DNA of 64,000 nt from Hetaerina americana (GCA_022747635.1 JAKTNV010000002.1:107321369-107385368), one strand, 5' to 3'; positions 1 through 11,239 are shown, counted from the stretch's first letter. The notes: a model not told the origin generated them from the letters alone. Numbers and translations: made by a program.

Positions 1-858
1 TGCTTGCGGGGAAAAGGTTAATGTTATCGAATTTTATATTCCGATGGGACTCTAGGCGGTGGTGCACTATCCAAAATCTACGCATATTATTTTCAAAATG
101 AAATTTAATTCCCAGGTTGAAACGCTAAGGGTGGCATCTTTTGCATTATTTAGTGGCATGATTGTAATTCATAAACTTATATTTCAGATATTTACTCCAT
201 AGTTCTTTATTTTTTTACATATATTTATTTCACAGTTATTTTACACTCCGTCAGCTACACAAAAGATTTTAAATTTAATGTTAAAATATTACATATTCCG
301 TTCTAAAATCCAATCCCCGATTTTCTTTAGGTTTTTTTTAATTTTCCTATAAGGTTTAATTAGAACTAATGCTCATTTTAAATTCATTCCAGGAAAAATC
401 GTAATACCAAAAAATAGTACGAAAATGATTAGTAAATTACACTCAAGTATTGTTTATAATTAATCTTACAGTTAATAACAGTGGATACAGGTAAATCTTC
501 ACTTCAGAAATAAATGGTTTGATGGGAATTTTATGTCAAAAATAAATTTTTATGTTGAAAATTCTTCAAAAATTAAAAACTCGTTACCAAATATGCATAC
601 TACTCGTATATGCCCTGCAGAAAATCGTTAAAAGGTGTAAACTGCAATAAAAGGTTTTATTTTAGCACTCCACATTAGATTTCTCAACTATCCGCGACAA
701 AGAAGCGATCATACGTGGGTAAGGTCAAAATCCTCTGAGACATGAATATTATATGTTTGTGTATACCATATAATACTCTTATATTAAAGTGTATGGCGTG
801 TATTATATAAATATATGTACATATATACTAATTTTTTTCTCTTTCAATCTCTCCTTCT

Positions 859-861
<3 letters not shown>
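1..861. other. AT-rich non-coding stretch
   Basis: AT-rich sequence dense in stop codons in all frames. I see no repeat family, RNA gene or coding pattern here. It ends where the long TA microsatellite begins. The open frame that runs from about position 789 into the LINE ORF1 is only the microsatellite read as alternating Ile-Tyr. Confidence 0.6.
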
Positions 862-946
<85 letters not shown>

Positions 947-967
947 ATATATATATATATATCGATA
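862..967. repeat. (TA)n microsatellite, 5' side of LINE-1
   Basis: About 106 bp of TA dinucleotides with two CG interruptions (atcgat) near the right end. The LINE begins within a few bases of its right edge, so the element appears to sit inside or next to this tract; a matching imperfect TA tract lies just beyond the LINE 3' end. Confidence 0.95.
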
Positions 968-974
968 TTCTAAG

Positions 975-1967
975 ATGGCGTCAACTTTGGCCGTACAACG
1001 ATGTGGCTCTTGTAAAACACGACTCGAAGTACGTGATATGGTCGTTAGTTGCGATATTTGCTCGTGTGTATATCACCATAAATGCTCCGGCTTAAGTGAT
1101 ATAATATTAAAAGCTCTCTCGGACTGCCATGACATTTACTGGAAGTGTTTTTTATGCCGTGTAAATAAGCCCAATATTTACAATATGGCGGCCGACATTG
1201 AAAAATTGAAAATGGAGTTACAAGCTCTCCAATCTACCGGATCCACGGAAAGTACTACCTTGCAGCCAATTGCAAAGGAAGCTGTAACGTTGTCTACGGA
1301 ATTGAAACCTGAAGTCAACGAGCAATTAGGCCTCAATAGTGACAACTCCGATTTGTGCCCCAAAAATGTAAACGCAAAATTTAACACCATGAGTTTCAAA
1401 TCCATCGTTACTGACGAGGAAGGTTTTCAAAAGGTGAGTTACAAGAGAAATAAACGCAAACGTAATACGGTTTTTGGGAGTTCTAAGCAGCCTGCTGTTA
1501 CGTGCAATTTTGTGGGAGTGCCTCGCAAGACTCTCTTCTACGTTGGTCGTGTCCAGTCCAATGCAACGCCTGATGACATCGTGAAGCATCTGTCCGGAAT
1601 ATTTCCTGGAAATGACTTCAAATGTGAAAGTTTGAGAGTTGGTGAAGTTTATAGTTCCTTTAAACTCTGTGCGCCAATTAGCCTTAAGGATCAACTTCTT
1701 AAAGAAGATATTTGGCCAGTAGAAGTGAAAGTTGGGAAATTTTACCCCCCAAAACCGCGGAAACTGACCCCTACTCATGAAGAGACAGAGAATATTCCTG
1801 AAGGGTCAGCTGCGGTGGTAAATCCGAACTCCGAGTTGAAAACTAGTGATGCGCCGGTATCCACCTCAATAACAAGGGGCCACACCGATAACACTATGGA
1901 AAAGTGTTCCTTAGAGAAACGTGTTACCCGCCTCCAAACGGGAATATCAAAACCCAAGTCCTTTTGA
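975..1967 (+). CDS. LINE ORF1 protein with PHD finger and RRM-like region
   Basis: A 330-residue ORF1 protein, expected to bind the element RNA and help form the retrotransposition particle. The start is the ATG at 975 in the context aagATGgcg; the open frame upstream is only microsatellite. Residues 10-61 form a C4HC3 PHD finger: C10, C13, C26, C29, H34, C37, C58 and C61 are all present. A basic stretch follows, and then roughly residues 185-258 form an RRM-like region beginning KTLFYVGRV and ending with a [17 protein letters not shown] segment, a pattern common in PHD-type LINE ORF1 proteins. It ends at a TGA (1965-1967), after which the same frame stays open into ORF2. No frameshift or nonsense codon is seen within it. 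Confidence 0.85.
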   Translation: MASTLAVQRCGSCKTRLEVRDMVVSCDICSCVYHHKCSGLSDIILKALSDCHDIYWKCFLCRVNKPNIYNMAADIEKLKMELQALQSTGSTESTTLQPIAKEAVTLSTELKPEVNEQLGLNSDNSDLCPKNVNAKFNTMSFKSIVTDEEGFQKVSYKRNKRKRNTVFGSSKQPAVTCNFVGVPRKTLFYVGRVQSNATPDDIVKHLSGIFPGNDFKCESLRVGEVYSSFKLCAPISLKDQLLKEDIWPVEVKVGKFYPPKPRKLTPTHEETENIPEGSAAVVNPNSELKTSDAPVSTSITRGHTDNTMEKCSLEKRVTRLQTGISKPKSF

Positions 1968-1971
1968 CTAG
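1965..1971 (+). promoter_or_regulatory. Candidate stop-codon readthrough site (UGA CUAG) between ORF1 and ORF2
   Basis: ORF1 ends TTT TGA CTA GAT AGC. The next codons continue open in the same frame into the endonuclease domain. UGA followed by CUA(G) is the well known context for efficient readthrough in several animal viruses and some animal mRNAs. ORF2 has no in-frame ATG before about 2193, which is already past the first catalytic residues, so translation by ORF1-ORF2 readthrough is the simplest reading. That it actually happens is inference. Confidence 0.5.
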
Positions 1972-4733
1972 ATAGCATTAATTTATTTTGCCAAAATGTG
2001 CGATGTTTACGTAATAAGATAACGGAGATAGAGGCAATAGTCAAACATGGTGGCTACAATGTGCTATGTTTCAATGAGCACTGGATCACGAAAAATGAAT
2101 TTGATGTGTATAAAATTAGTGATTTTGGCTTAGCATCTTTCTACTGCCGATCTGTAGCAAAAAACGGTGGTACCTGTATTTATGTCTTGAAAGGTATGCC
2201 CTTCAAGGTAATTGACTTGGACAAATTCTGTCTGGAATTGCACTTTGAAATATCTGCGATCATATTGAAGGACCTGAATTTGATCATTGCTTCTGTGTAT
2301 CGCTCCCCTAATGGTGTTTTTGAACACTTCTGCAATCAACTGGAACTAGTACTATCCCTATTCTTGACTCTGAAAGCCAATATCATAATTTGTGGAGATC
2401 TCAACATTGACATAGCACTAAAAACTAGTGATTGTCAGGTTCTTGAAAATCTTTTGCTTTCTTATAATTTATACTGGGCAAACAAACAGCCTACTCGACT
2501 TTCTGCCTGCCTAGATAATGTAATTACCAATTATGGTCCTGAACTGTACAGTATAAGTGTTATTGACTATCTCTTATCTGACCATCAAGGTATAAGCTTC
2601 ACTTTTAATACTCAAATAACTCAAAAGATATATCCAAATAGAGGTAAAACCATAATCGTGAGGCCCATAACAATAGAAGGTTTAGAGAGTTTCCAACTGC
2701 TTCTATCTTGTATTGATTGGCATGGTTTTTGCACAGACTCTGTAGAACAAACATGTTTTTCAAGTTTTTTAGGTAATTTCCTAAGCATTTTTGAACAATG
2801 CTTTCCTAAAAAAATTCTAAACTCTATCCCCACTAAAAATAAAAAAAATCTCTGGTATACTGGGGAGTTATTAGCTCTTAGAAATGATTTACTTAGTTAC
2901 TACCACTCTTACAAAACCAGTGGAAGCCGGCATGACAAAGAGGCCTACTTGAAATACAAAAGAGATTATTATAATTTAGTTAGGTGTGCAAAAAATAATG
3001 CTTACAAGGATTTTATATTGAATGCAAAAAATAAACAAAAGGCAGCATGGAGTGTAATCAATCAAGAAGTTGGTCATGGTAATGGAAAAGAAAATCTTCC
3101 TTTCACCCCAGATGCTGTAAATAATTTTTTCTTAAAAGCTGTTGAAGACAATTTGTTCTCTCGAAAAGTTGATGCTGCCAATATTGGTAATATGCTGCAA
3201 AATCTTCCTCCGAATAATTTAAATTTTAAATGGAATTTTGTTACTCCACTTGATATTATATCGACTGTTAAAAAATTTAAAAAATCCAACAGTAAGGATA
3301 TTTATGGTCTTTCTAACTCCCTAATAAAGGACATTATTGTGCTCATTGCGGAACCATTAGCAATGTTAGTCAATTTATGTTTTGAGACAGGAGATTTTCC
3401 AACAGCTCTAAAATATTCCAAAACAGTACCTGTCTATAAGAAAGGTGATAAAGATGATTTAGCTAACTACCGCCCCATTTCCATAGTCCCCGTTTTTGGT
3501 AAAATTTTTGAAGCTATTATGAAAGATCAAATATGTAATTTTTTTGAGTTAAATAATCTCTTTTCCAAATCCCAGTACGGCTTTCGATCTGGGAAATCTA
3601 CAATTTTGGCAGTAGAGTCCATAGTTAATTATGTCATTAATGCATTTGAAGAAAAGGAATCAGTCTCAGTGACACTATGTGATCTTAGTAAGGCCTTCGA
3701 CTGTGTTAATCATTCAATATTACTAACAAAGCTAGAATATTATGGTATTAAGGGAGTTGCACTGAAACTAATGAAGTCATATTTGGATGATCGCCACCAA
3801 TTGGTTGAACTTGATGGCTGTCGGTCTGCAGCTCTTAAAGTAAAATGTGGTGTACCACAGGGCTCTGTGCTTGGCCCAGTACTTTTCATTATCATGATTA
3901 ATGATTTGCCCTGTAATATGAAACCTAGATCTGTTTTATATGCTGATGACACTACTTTTGTGCAAAAGTGTCAACATCCAGAAGATGCAAAGTTACGATC
4001 TAGCGCTACCCAAAAACAGGCTAAGGAATGGTTTGATGTTAATCATTTACAATTAAATACTAACAAAACTCAGCATATTGTGTGCAGTCTTAAATAAAAA
4101 ACAACTGATATTGAAACTGCTAAAATACTAGGAATTTATATTGATACAAAACTTAATTGGGAGACTCACATCAGTCAGACCTGTAATAAACTTAGTAAAG
4201 CTGTTTATATGTTAAGAAAGCTCAACTTTATCATTTCAAATGAGTATCGTTTAACACTTTACCATGCCTTCTTTCAATGTCATTTGAATTATGGTGTTGA
4301 GTTATGGGGTCATTCCCCTCATGTTAAACAAATTTTGCTACTGCAAAAGAGAGCTATTCGCTCTCTTGCTAATATACCACCACGTGATTCCTGCAAACCT
4401 TTTTTTATTAGGTATAGAATCATGACTGTATTTTGTTTGTATATCTTTAAGGCTCTGATTCATGTGAAAGTTAATCTAGAAACTTACCGATTAAGATCCA
4501 ACCTCCATAACTATTCCACAAGAGGTAAATCGAATCTAAATACTACTTATTGTAGATTGTCATCAACTTACAACACATTTCACAATATGAACATACGACT
4601 GTATAACTATCTGCCTACTCAGTTGAAATCAGATGGTATCCAGAGTTTCAAGAATAGGGTATATACCTGGTTACTTGCTCACCCACTTTACTCATTGGAT
4701 GAATTCTTTTGTGACAATCTTCATCACATTTAA
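1968..4733 (+). pseudogene. LINE ORF2: endonuclease-reverse transcriptase with one nonsense codon
   Basis: ORF2 nicks target DNA and copies the LINE RNA at the nick. It runs in the ORF1 frame from the codon after the UGA. The endonuclease spans about 1980-2610: an opening NVRCLRNK segment, NEHW (the catalytic Glu, near 2076), GDLNID (near 2400) and SDHQGISF (near 2580). The reverse transcriptase shows CDLSKAFDCVNH (about 3680-3715), GVPQGSVLGP (3849-3878) and the catalytic YADD (3939-3950). A TAA at 4095-4097 stops the frame after codon 709; the same frame continues open to 4733 with typical LINE C-terminal sequence (ILGIYIDTKLNWETHI and following), so the break is a single point mutation rather than a natural end. 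Without it the protein would be about 920 residues, normal for the family. Confidence 0.88.
4095..4097 (+). other. In-frame nonsense codon (TAA) in ORF2
   Basis: The frame is open on both sides, with no indel, and the downstream part translates to conserved LINE C-terminal sequence in the same register. The codon falls between the palm/YADD region and the conserved ILGIYID segment, so the truncated product would keep the catalytic YADD but lose the thumb and C-terminal part. Confidence 0.85.
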
Positions 4734-4808
4734 GAACTTATGTTGACGACATTTAATATGGTTGTACCATTTTTAAAATGAATAAAGTATTATTATTATT
4801 ATTATTAT
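4734..4808 (+). promoter_or_regulatory. LINE 3' UTR with AATAAA and (ATT)n tail
   Basis: A short untranslated end after the ORF2 stop. AATAAA lies at 4781-4786 and is followed at once by about six ATT/TAT repeats to 4808. A short tandem repeat in place of poly(A) is typical of CR1-like elements, where the terminal repeat primes reverse transcription. Confidence 0.7.
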
Positions 4809-4891
4809 AAATATATATATATATTTATATATATATAGGTTACCTAATAATAATAATATATATATCTATATATATATTTATTTATATATAT
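4809..4891. repeat. Imperfect (TA)n microsatellite, 3' side of LINE-1
   Basis: TA runs with TTTA, AATAA and TCTA interruptions directly after the LINE tail. Together with 862-967 it places the LINE within TA-rich simple sequence. Confidence 0.85.
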
Positions 4892-5063
4892 GAAGGGAGG
4901 AAGAAAGTACTCAGAGATGAAGAGGGACCTGATGTAGAGTAGGATACTGGATTTTGTGTTTTGTTAGGGGTCACAAAATATTTATTTAGTAGCTGTGTCC
5001 ATCCAAAAACCTACCTTAAGCGTTAGATTATATAATTATAATAATAACTCGTATACATATAAA
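4892..5063. other. Short unique stretch between repeats
   Basis: Non-coding sequence with no recognised repeat, between the TA tract behind the LINE and the SINE-A tail pair. Confidence 0.4.
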
Positions 5064-5218
5064 CCATAAACACAGTAATCAACCCGAAGGTCGGTTTAGT
5101 AGGTGAAAGTAGAGTTCACCCAGTTCACCCACACGCCGTCGGGCTTAGTACTGGGTGAACTCTGCCACCTGCTGAAATCACCTACCAAACCGACCTTCGG
5201 GTTGATTACTGTGTTTAT

Positions 5219-5220
<2 letters not shown>
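5064..5220. mobile_element. Tail-to-tail inverted pair of SINE-A 3' ends
   Basis: The left part (5064-5121) is the reverse complement of the SINE-A tail; the right part (about 5130-5220) is the same tail in forward orientation. Both carry the family signature: a CCGAAGGTCGGTTT-type block beside a TTGATTACTGTG-type block, and a GTGAACTCT-type block. The arms pair over most of their length around a short spacer. The tRNA-like heads are absent from both copies. The family is defined by comparison with the copies near 11.6 kb and 28.5 kb. Confidence 0.75.

Positions 5221-5258
<38 letters not shown>
5221..5258. repeat. (TA)n microsatellite
   Basis: Pure TA run joining the SINE-A tail to the SINE-B array. 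Confidence 0.95.
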
Positions 5259-6013
<755 letters not shown>

Positions 6014-6019
6014 AATATG

Positions 6020-6021
<2 letters not shown>

Positions 6022-6073
<52 letters not shown>
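6022..6073. repeat. (TA)n microsatellite
   Basis: Pure TA run of about 52 bp between two palindromes. Confidence 0.95.
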
Positions 6074-6076
<3 letters not shown>

Positions 6077-6120
6077 GGTTACTGCTTATCATACGGGTTA
6101 TGATAAGTAGTAACCGTGTG
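6072..6120. repeat. Short near-perfect inverted repeat
   Basis: Arms of about 22 bp, TACACGGTTACTGCTTATCA on the left and TGATAAGTAGTAACCGTGTG on the right, one mismatch, with a loop of about 5 nt. It begins exactly at the end of a TA tract, like the other palindromes here. No known element is recognised. Confidence 0.75.
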
Positions 6121-7119
6121 TAATATTCACATTACACTGGCTAACAAGGCCCAGCAAAGGTCGAGGTCGTTTATCTTGAGGTGGTGATAACAAGCCGGTA
6201 CCAAAGAATTTCACGCGCCCACCGCCTATTTTCTCCGTTCGAGTGACCAAGGATTACCCATTCCCCCTTCGTCTTCCCGGCAATATTGATGGACAACTCG
6301 TTGTATTTCATTTTTAAAAATTTGATTCCTTATCGCACATCTCCTGTCCTTGCGGCTTGAAGTAGCACCGTAATTTTTAACGCAATGACTGGCATCCCCC
6401 AAATTCTTTGGCAAACCCACCGCGTAATTTTAACAGTCATTCATTAATAAATAATTCATATGCAAGGAAGGTAAATACCTTTCACCCTTGTTCATTTCGT
6501 TTTTTTATATGTGAACAAATAAGTTTTTAAATTAAGATCGGAAGAAAGTTTAGGGTATTAATGGATTCATAAAGTTATCGTTATCTTTGACGAGTAGGGT
6601 TTAATGACCGAACGAGAGGAGATATTATTTGGTGATAAATTGACGGTCGGTTATCCCGTCTGGGAATTCCAAAACACCGATCAAGAATATCAATTCCTTG
6701 CCGTTCAATTCTTTCTTTATCCAGCGTCTTGGGTGTGACGTGTGGCTTCATATATTACACTTAGCTCTGAGCTTTTGAGGTAAAACCATACCGACCAAAT
6801 GAAGGTTTTCTGCGATTAAGCGGAGTCTACGGAGACTGTAGGTTTTGCAGATGAGGGTAAAAATGAGGGGAGTGAGCGTATGGGTAAATTAGGGCAACGA
6901 ATACGTGGAGCAACTCACATTCCCAAGATTTACTAAATGGGCAATTACCTAAACCTGGAAACTTTGTCGTCTTACTCTTAAAGTGATTAAACTAAAAAAA
7001 TCAAAGACATAACTTCGGCGAGTTGGTTTATAATCGGGCGAGAGAGTACCGCGTAGATCTTTGTTGTATCTGGAATTTTGAGCGAATTTAAGGAGTTCTA
7101 TAGAAGTCTTTGAAAAAAT
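6121..7119. other. Unique non-coding stretch
   Basis: Mixed-composition DNA with no repeat family or conserved coding pattern recognised. Short open frames do not resemble known proteins. Confidence 0.4.
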
Positions 7120-7545
7120 GTATCGATTTAATCAAAATAGCAGTCCATACCAGAGCCGGCAGGCCCCTAGCGTTGTAGTGAGAAAAGCGGAAAAAAAGGA
7201 ATTTGAATGCTTGGACGAAGAATATGCGCAAGAGTAAGAAGAAATGGTAGTAGATAAAGTGAAAGATATCATTAGTGATAAAAAATTGGTCTTTCCAGGC
7301 AAGAAAAGAAGGGGGCCTCTTTCGTAGCTCGCCTTGATGTCTACAAGTTCACTGAGGTCTTGCCCTACTAGAATGTAATAGAAAGAATTGAGTTTTCTGA
7401 ATGAATAGAACACCATAATATTTTTCCCCCCAAAGTTATTCAAACTCGTCTTCAAGAAAACCCATTCAACAAAAAATTTCTGCGGATTGATGCAAATATT
7501 TTCTTTTAAATTGACATCTTTTTGAGCATCCACAATATTTTGAGA
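7120..7545 (+). pseudogene. Possible decayed coding fragment, unrecognised
   Basis: The plus strand gives protein-like stretches interrupted by stops, such as a segment reading RKAEKKEFECLDEEYAQE and, after a stop, MVVDKVKDIISDKKLVFPG, then further pieces in other frames. The charged, low-Ser composition resembles coding remains, but no family is recognised and chance cannot be excluded. It may be a dead transposon fragment. Confidence 0.2.
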
Positions 7546-9830
7546 CATCCAAGAAATTGTGATTGTGTTTAAATGAATCCATGCTCAGTTAAACTTTTTA
7601 TCGCAAGACCTTTCGTGTTATTATAATTTTCACTTATAGGTTGTACGTGCCTGAAGGCTGAATTGCATGATACCTGAGAATGAGGTTTTAAGTCACGTTT
7701 TTGCAAGCTTTAAATAAAGAGTAGAAGGAAAGCACTTCAAATTAAATTTTTTGACAAATGCACGATACCTGTTGGTTTATTTTTAAGATTGACAGTTTTC
7801 CTTTCAAATGGTCTTCTACATGCGAAGAGGATAAGCTCCTTTCGTATCTCTACTTATTATCACTGTGTTTTGGGGGTAGTTTGAAACTAATAAAATACAT
7901 TTTTGAGCTGTTTCGCGCAAATTCACCCTTTCTCAAATACGCAAAAAGGTGAAAAAAATTGTATTATGAATGTATGTTGTGAATCTTTTTTCAAGGCTCG
8001 TGTCTGTCGTGAGAATAAGTAGCTCCAAGAAAAAACTAAAGTTTTGTTTATTAATTAAGCCGTACAATATCTGTTGCTCGTTTGAGGTAAATATGGATGG
8101 AAAAATTTCTTTAGTCCACGCCAGTTATGGCTGCTGTTTTCAAACTATAGGCATTTAAAAAGTTTGATGCAGTCAGGGTATGAATGAGCTAATGCGTTTG
8201 AATTAAATACGACCACCAAATATTACGAATCCTGAAGCTTGGTTCAATAGTTGCCTCTACTACATTCGTATTTTCGTAGCAGAAAACTAAGAACGCTCTC
8301 GAGTTTTCGACTGATGCCTGAATACTTTTACCTCCCAAAGCGCAACATATTATTTACCGCCATTCTTTGTCCTTCGTGTGGAACCTCTTTTTCAACTTAT
8401 TCCTTTCTTATTCATCGAGGCACTCAATGCTTTTATTCATTTTTTCGGAGTTTTAAAGCGCACAATCTTTATTATTCACCGCGATATTTTGTTAGTCTTG
8501 GAAAAAAATTAATCTCAAACACGTTATACATATGCCTCAAAAGAATGGATAGATCGTACAAAAGCCTGAATTTTTCTTTCACGAATGTTTGTGCCATTAT
8601 CTCTCTGCGTCTGACAACACCTTGGAGTGCCAAATAACGTTGGCTAAAGCGAAAGAATTATTGTTTACATAGGTTTTAGATTTTATGTTTCATTTTCATT
8701 CTTCTCAATAGTTGTTCAAATTCAAAGGTGCAGTATTAACGCTGTTATTTTATTGTGTACAATTATGGATAAAGTATTTCAGTCAGATATTATCTTGATA
8801 GTTAATTTTGTTCATGAGGATGTGAGTAAGTTAAATTCAGTTTTCGGACGGATCAATATTGTTCCAATATTTCCACGTAATACCTTAGCAAAGGGATTTT
8901 GTGTATTATTATACACGGCAGCTGTGACAAGACGCTGCAAAGTTGAACTCCAAAGAAATAGCTTTAAGTAGAGTGAATGTGTTGCAGTAGAAAATGCTTC
9001 AAATTTTGAGCTAAATTCAAATTCAGATTTATTTACATTTAACAAAAAATGTCATTTGCCAGCTGCTACATTTGTTCCACATTTTGTCTCGATTCTTTTA
9101 GCTCGAAACAACTGTCAAAAGTTCTCCTTTTGAAGGACTAGGGAGACCTATGTTACCGTCGGGAGTGCATCACATGGCAGCATGAGACAGTTTTAAAGGA
9201 GATAAACTGATCTAGAGATAGGGGCTAGTTCCAAGTAGTAGTAATTCCATCGCGAGTAAATTATCCAAATACCCTCGCAGAGGCCGCTTCTGCATGTGAC
9301 GTGGAGATGTAAGAAACTTCTCATGATAATAAATGAAGGCTCGTGATGACAATGAGAAGAAAGAGGTTTAACGTGAAATATAAATTTTAATACTAAATAT
9401 GAGGGCAATGTTTGAGACTCAACACCGCTGAGTGGTGGATTCTCTATCACATATGAACAAATTGACCAACGAAAAATTCACTTTTCGTGAATTTAGCAGA
9501 ACTCCAAACAAAGGGATAGTGATGGGATATTCTCTATCACAAATATATTTAAGATGAGTCAATCAGATTCACCTTTACAATATAGGAAGGTATAACAAGT
9601 AAATGAACCTATATATTTTTAACAGGCATAATTTATTCAGAATCGTATGAGGTATCTGTGGCATTGTCAAAAATTACATAGTATCAAAAAAATGCATAAA
9701 TAAATAACATATATTTCATAGCTCTTTGATAGAGCATATTGGTTCCTTGTTCTCAGTTCGTCTTCATGGACAAGAGGGAAGTATTTGCCTTAAAATGAAC
9801 AAGCGGCCGTTAAAAAATTGACAAATTTCC
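7546..9830. other. Unique AT-rich stretch
   Basis: No gene, RNA or repeat family recognised. A short direct repeat containing GATATTCTCTATCACA-type sequence occurs near 9435-9450 and 9527-9542. The open frames on both strands are short and unlike known proteins. Confidence 0.4.
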
Positions 9831-9839
9831 TCGAGCGTC

Positions 9840-10730
9840 CAACCTCTCGTGCGCAGCGCAATATCAGCCGTCGAAATCTGCATTAAGACCTAAGCTCGGC
9901 CCCCGGCCCCGTGTGTGAAGTCATTAAAGGCATCCAAGCGGGAAACAAAGATAGCCACCGTGAGTGGCGAAGGATGTGTACTCCATTGCTCCCCTAGATT
10001 TATGCATAGCCTTCACCCGAGCGACTTGGCGTTCGCGCCCCGAATAGACGCCAGCCCTCGTGGTGTTCTGGCGAGGTTCATCGGTGTCCGTGCCCCGCGC
10101 CGCGCCTCTTTTTATCCATTCCTCCTCCCTCCCCTGATGCATCCCCGCTCCCCCATCCATCCTACCCCTCCACCTGCCTATTTCTGTTCCCATTCCGTGA
10201 CCTTAGCCGGCATTTTCAAATCTCAATGTCCGGGTGCTATCCTGCTCAAAAACGGAAGCGGAAACGGACCTCCCCAAGTTTCCCCCCCTCCCGATCTGCT
10301 CTAAATGGCCCCTGGCGTAATCTCGTTATTCCCTCTTGCGCTTCCCCGACGCCCGCTCAACCTCGCTATCCCCTTAATCCTCTCCCGCGGTGCGCCAAAC
10401 TTCCCTCCCTCGCTCTCGCTCTCGGGGCCCCCTTACCACACCAAACGCACCCATTGGCTTCAAATACCAAACTTGGTTGTGGGGACTGCAAGACACGCCA
10501 CACCGCCCACCAGCGTTCCATTTTTTCCCACCAATTCTCACGGGCACCTCTCTTCACCCTCGCCCCTTCCTATTTCTCATTCTCCTAACACCCTCCCCCA
10601 ATCACCATCATCCCTCAACTCTTTCCAATATACGCCCCGACCGTCGAGAGAATCCCCGCAGGGTTCGGTCCCGCGGATATCTAATCCATTCGCGCGGGGT
10701 GAATATAAATTGATTGGAAGGGGAGTGATT
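9840..10730. other. GC-rich island, pyrimidine-rich on the + strand
   Basis: GC-rich and CpG-containing in an AT-rich background. From about 10090 to 10640 the + strand is largely C and T. Overlapping open frames exist in several frames on both strands, rich in Pro, Ser, Arg and Leu, which is expected from composition alone; none is convincingly coding. It could be a promoter-type CpG island, but no conserved exon is seen. Confidence 0.5.
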
Positions 10731-10837
10731 CTACGGGGATAATTAGTTTCCGGATGATTTGGATCTCAACTGTTTTATTCTAGCAGCGTGGATATTTGGT
10801 AATAGTTTAAGAAAGATTCACAGAGATATTTCCATTC

Positions 10838-11005
10838 CATTAAATGAAGAACACAATGTATATTTCCACTGTTGTTTATTTACGTACAACTAGTTTCAAC
10901 GCTTAGGCGTCATCATCAAGTTCCTGATGATGACGCCTAAGCGTTGAAACTAGTTGTACGTAAATAAAGAACAGTGGAAATATACATTGTGTTCTTCATT
11001 TAATG
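10838..11005. repeat. Long near-perfect palindrome of two Penelope-like/hammerhead-type ends
   Basis: Two arms of 81 bp (10838-10918 and 10925-11005) with a single mismatch and a 6-bp centre. Each arm carries the block GACGCCTAAGCGTTGAAAC followed by TAGTTGTACGTAAATAAA. The structure is two copies of one short unit joined head to head. The unit resembles hammerhead-bearing ends of Penelope-like retroelements; this identity is inferred from the ribozyme-like core, since no protein is present. Confidence 0.8.
10923..10960 (+). ncRNA. Hammerhead-ribozyme-like motif
   Basis: CTGATGA (10924-10930) matches the hammerhead core. A 5-bp stem with a CTAA loop follows (GACGC with GCGTT, after one extra base). 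GAAA (10946-10949) is next, then CTAGTTGTA, which can form the minimal stem III (A-C paired with G-U) around TAGTT with a GTA cleavage triplet ending at 10958. Stem I is not formed because the 5' side runs into the palindrome centre, and there is one extra base before stem II. The opposite arm has TTGATGA in place of CTGATGA. It is probably an inactive remnant. Confidence 0.5.
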
Positions 11006-11174
11006 AACATGAACTTCCACAAAGTTGAGCCGGGAACAATTGAATATTTCCATTCCTTTGCAGAGCACATGATTGTGCCAATATTTACACTCCGCAAAAA
11101 GAATGCCATAGTTTTTCAAATGAAAGGGAACAATTGTGTATTGAACACCGGTAAAGTATACACATATACATACA

Positions 11175-11183
<9 letters not shown>

Positions 11184-11235
<52 letters not shown>
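11184..11235. repeat. (TA)n microsatellite
   Basis: TA run flanking the left end of the next palindrome. Confidence 0.95.

Positions 11236-11239
<4 letters not shown>

Larger units (their letters stand above)
968..4808 (+). mobile_element. CR1-type non-LTR retrotransposon (LINE-1 of this window), near complete
   Basis: A LINE with ORF1 (PHD finger plus RRM-like region), ORF2 (apurinic-type endonuclease then reverse transcriptase), a short 3' UTR with AATAAA and a terminal (ATT)n run. A PHD-finger ORF1 and a simple-sequence 3' tail instead of poly(A) fit the CR1 group rather than the Jockey group; the clade call is from motifs only. Both ends abut TA microsatellite DNA, so no target-site duplication can be distinguished. 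The start codon of ORF1 lies only about 7 bp inside the left edge, so the 5' UTR is either very short or lost. One in-frame nonsense codon in ORF2 is the only clear coding lesion, suggesting a fairly recent insertion. Confidence 0.9.

Noticed and set aside
862..967. A CRISPR array or satellite
   Set aside because: A simple dinucleotide run with no repeat-spacer structure.
789..968. Open frame extending ORF1 upstream through the TA repeat
   Set aside because: It encodes only alternating Ile-Tyr from a microsatellite and starts at a GTG; the ATG at 975 is the natural start.
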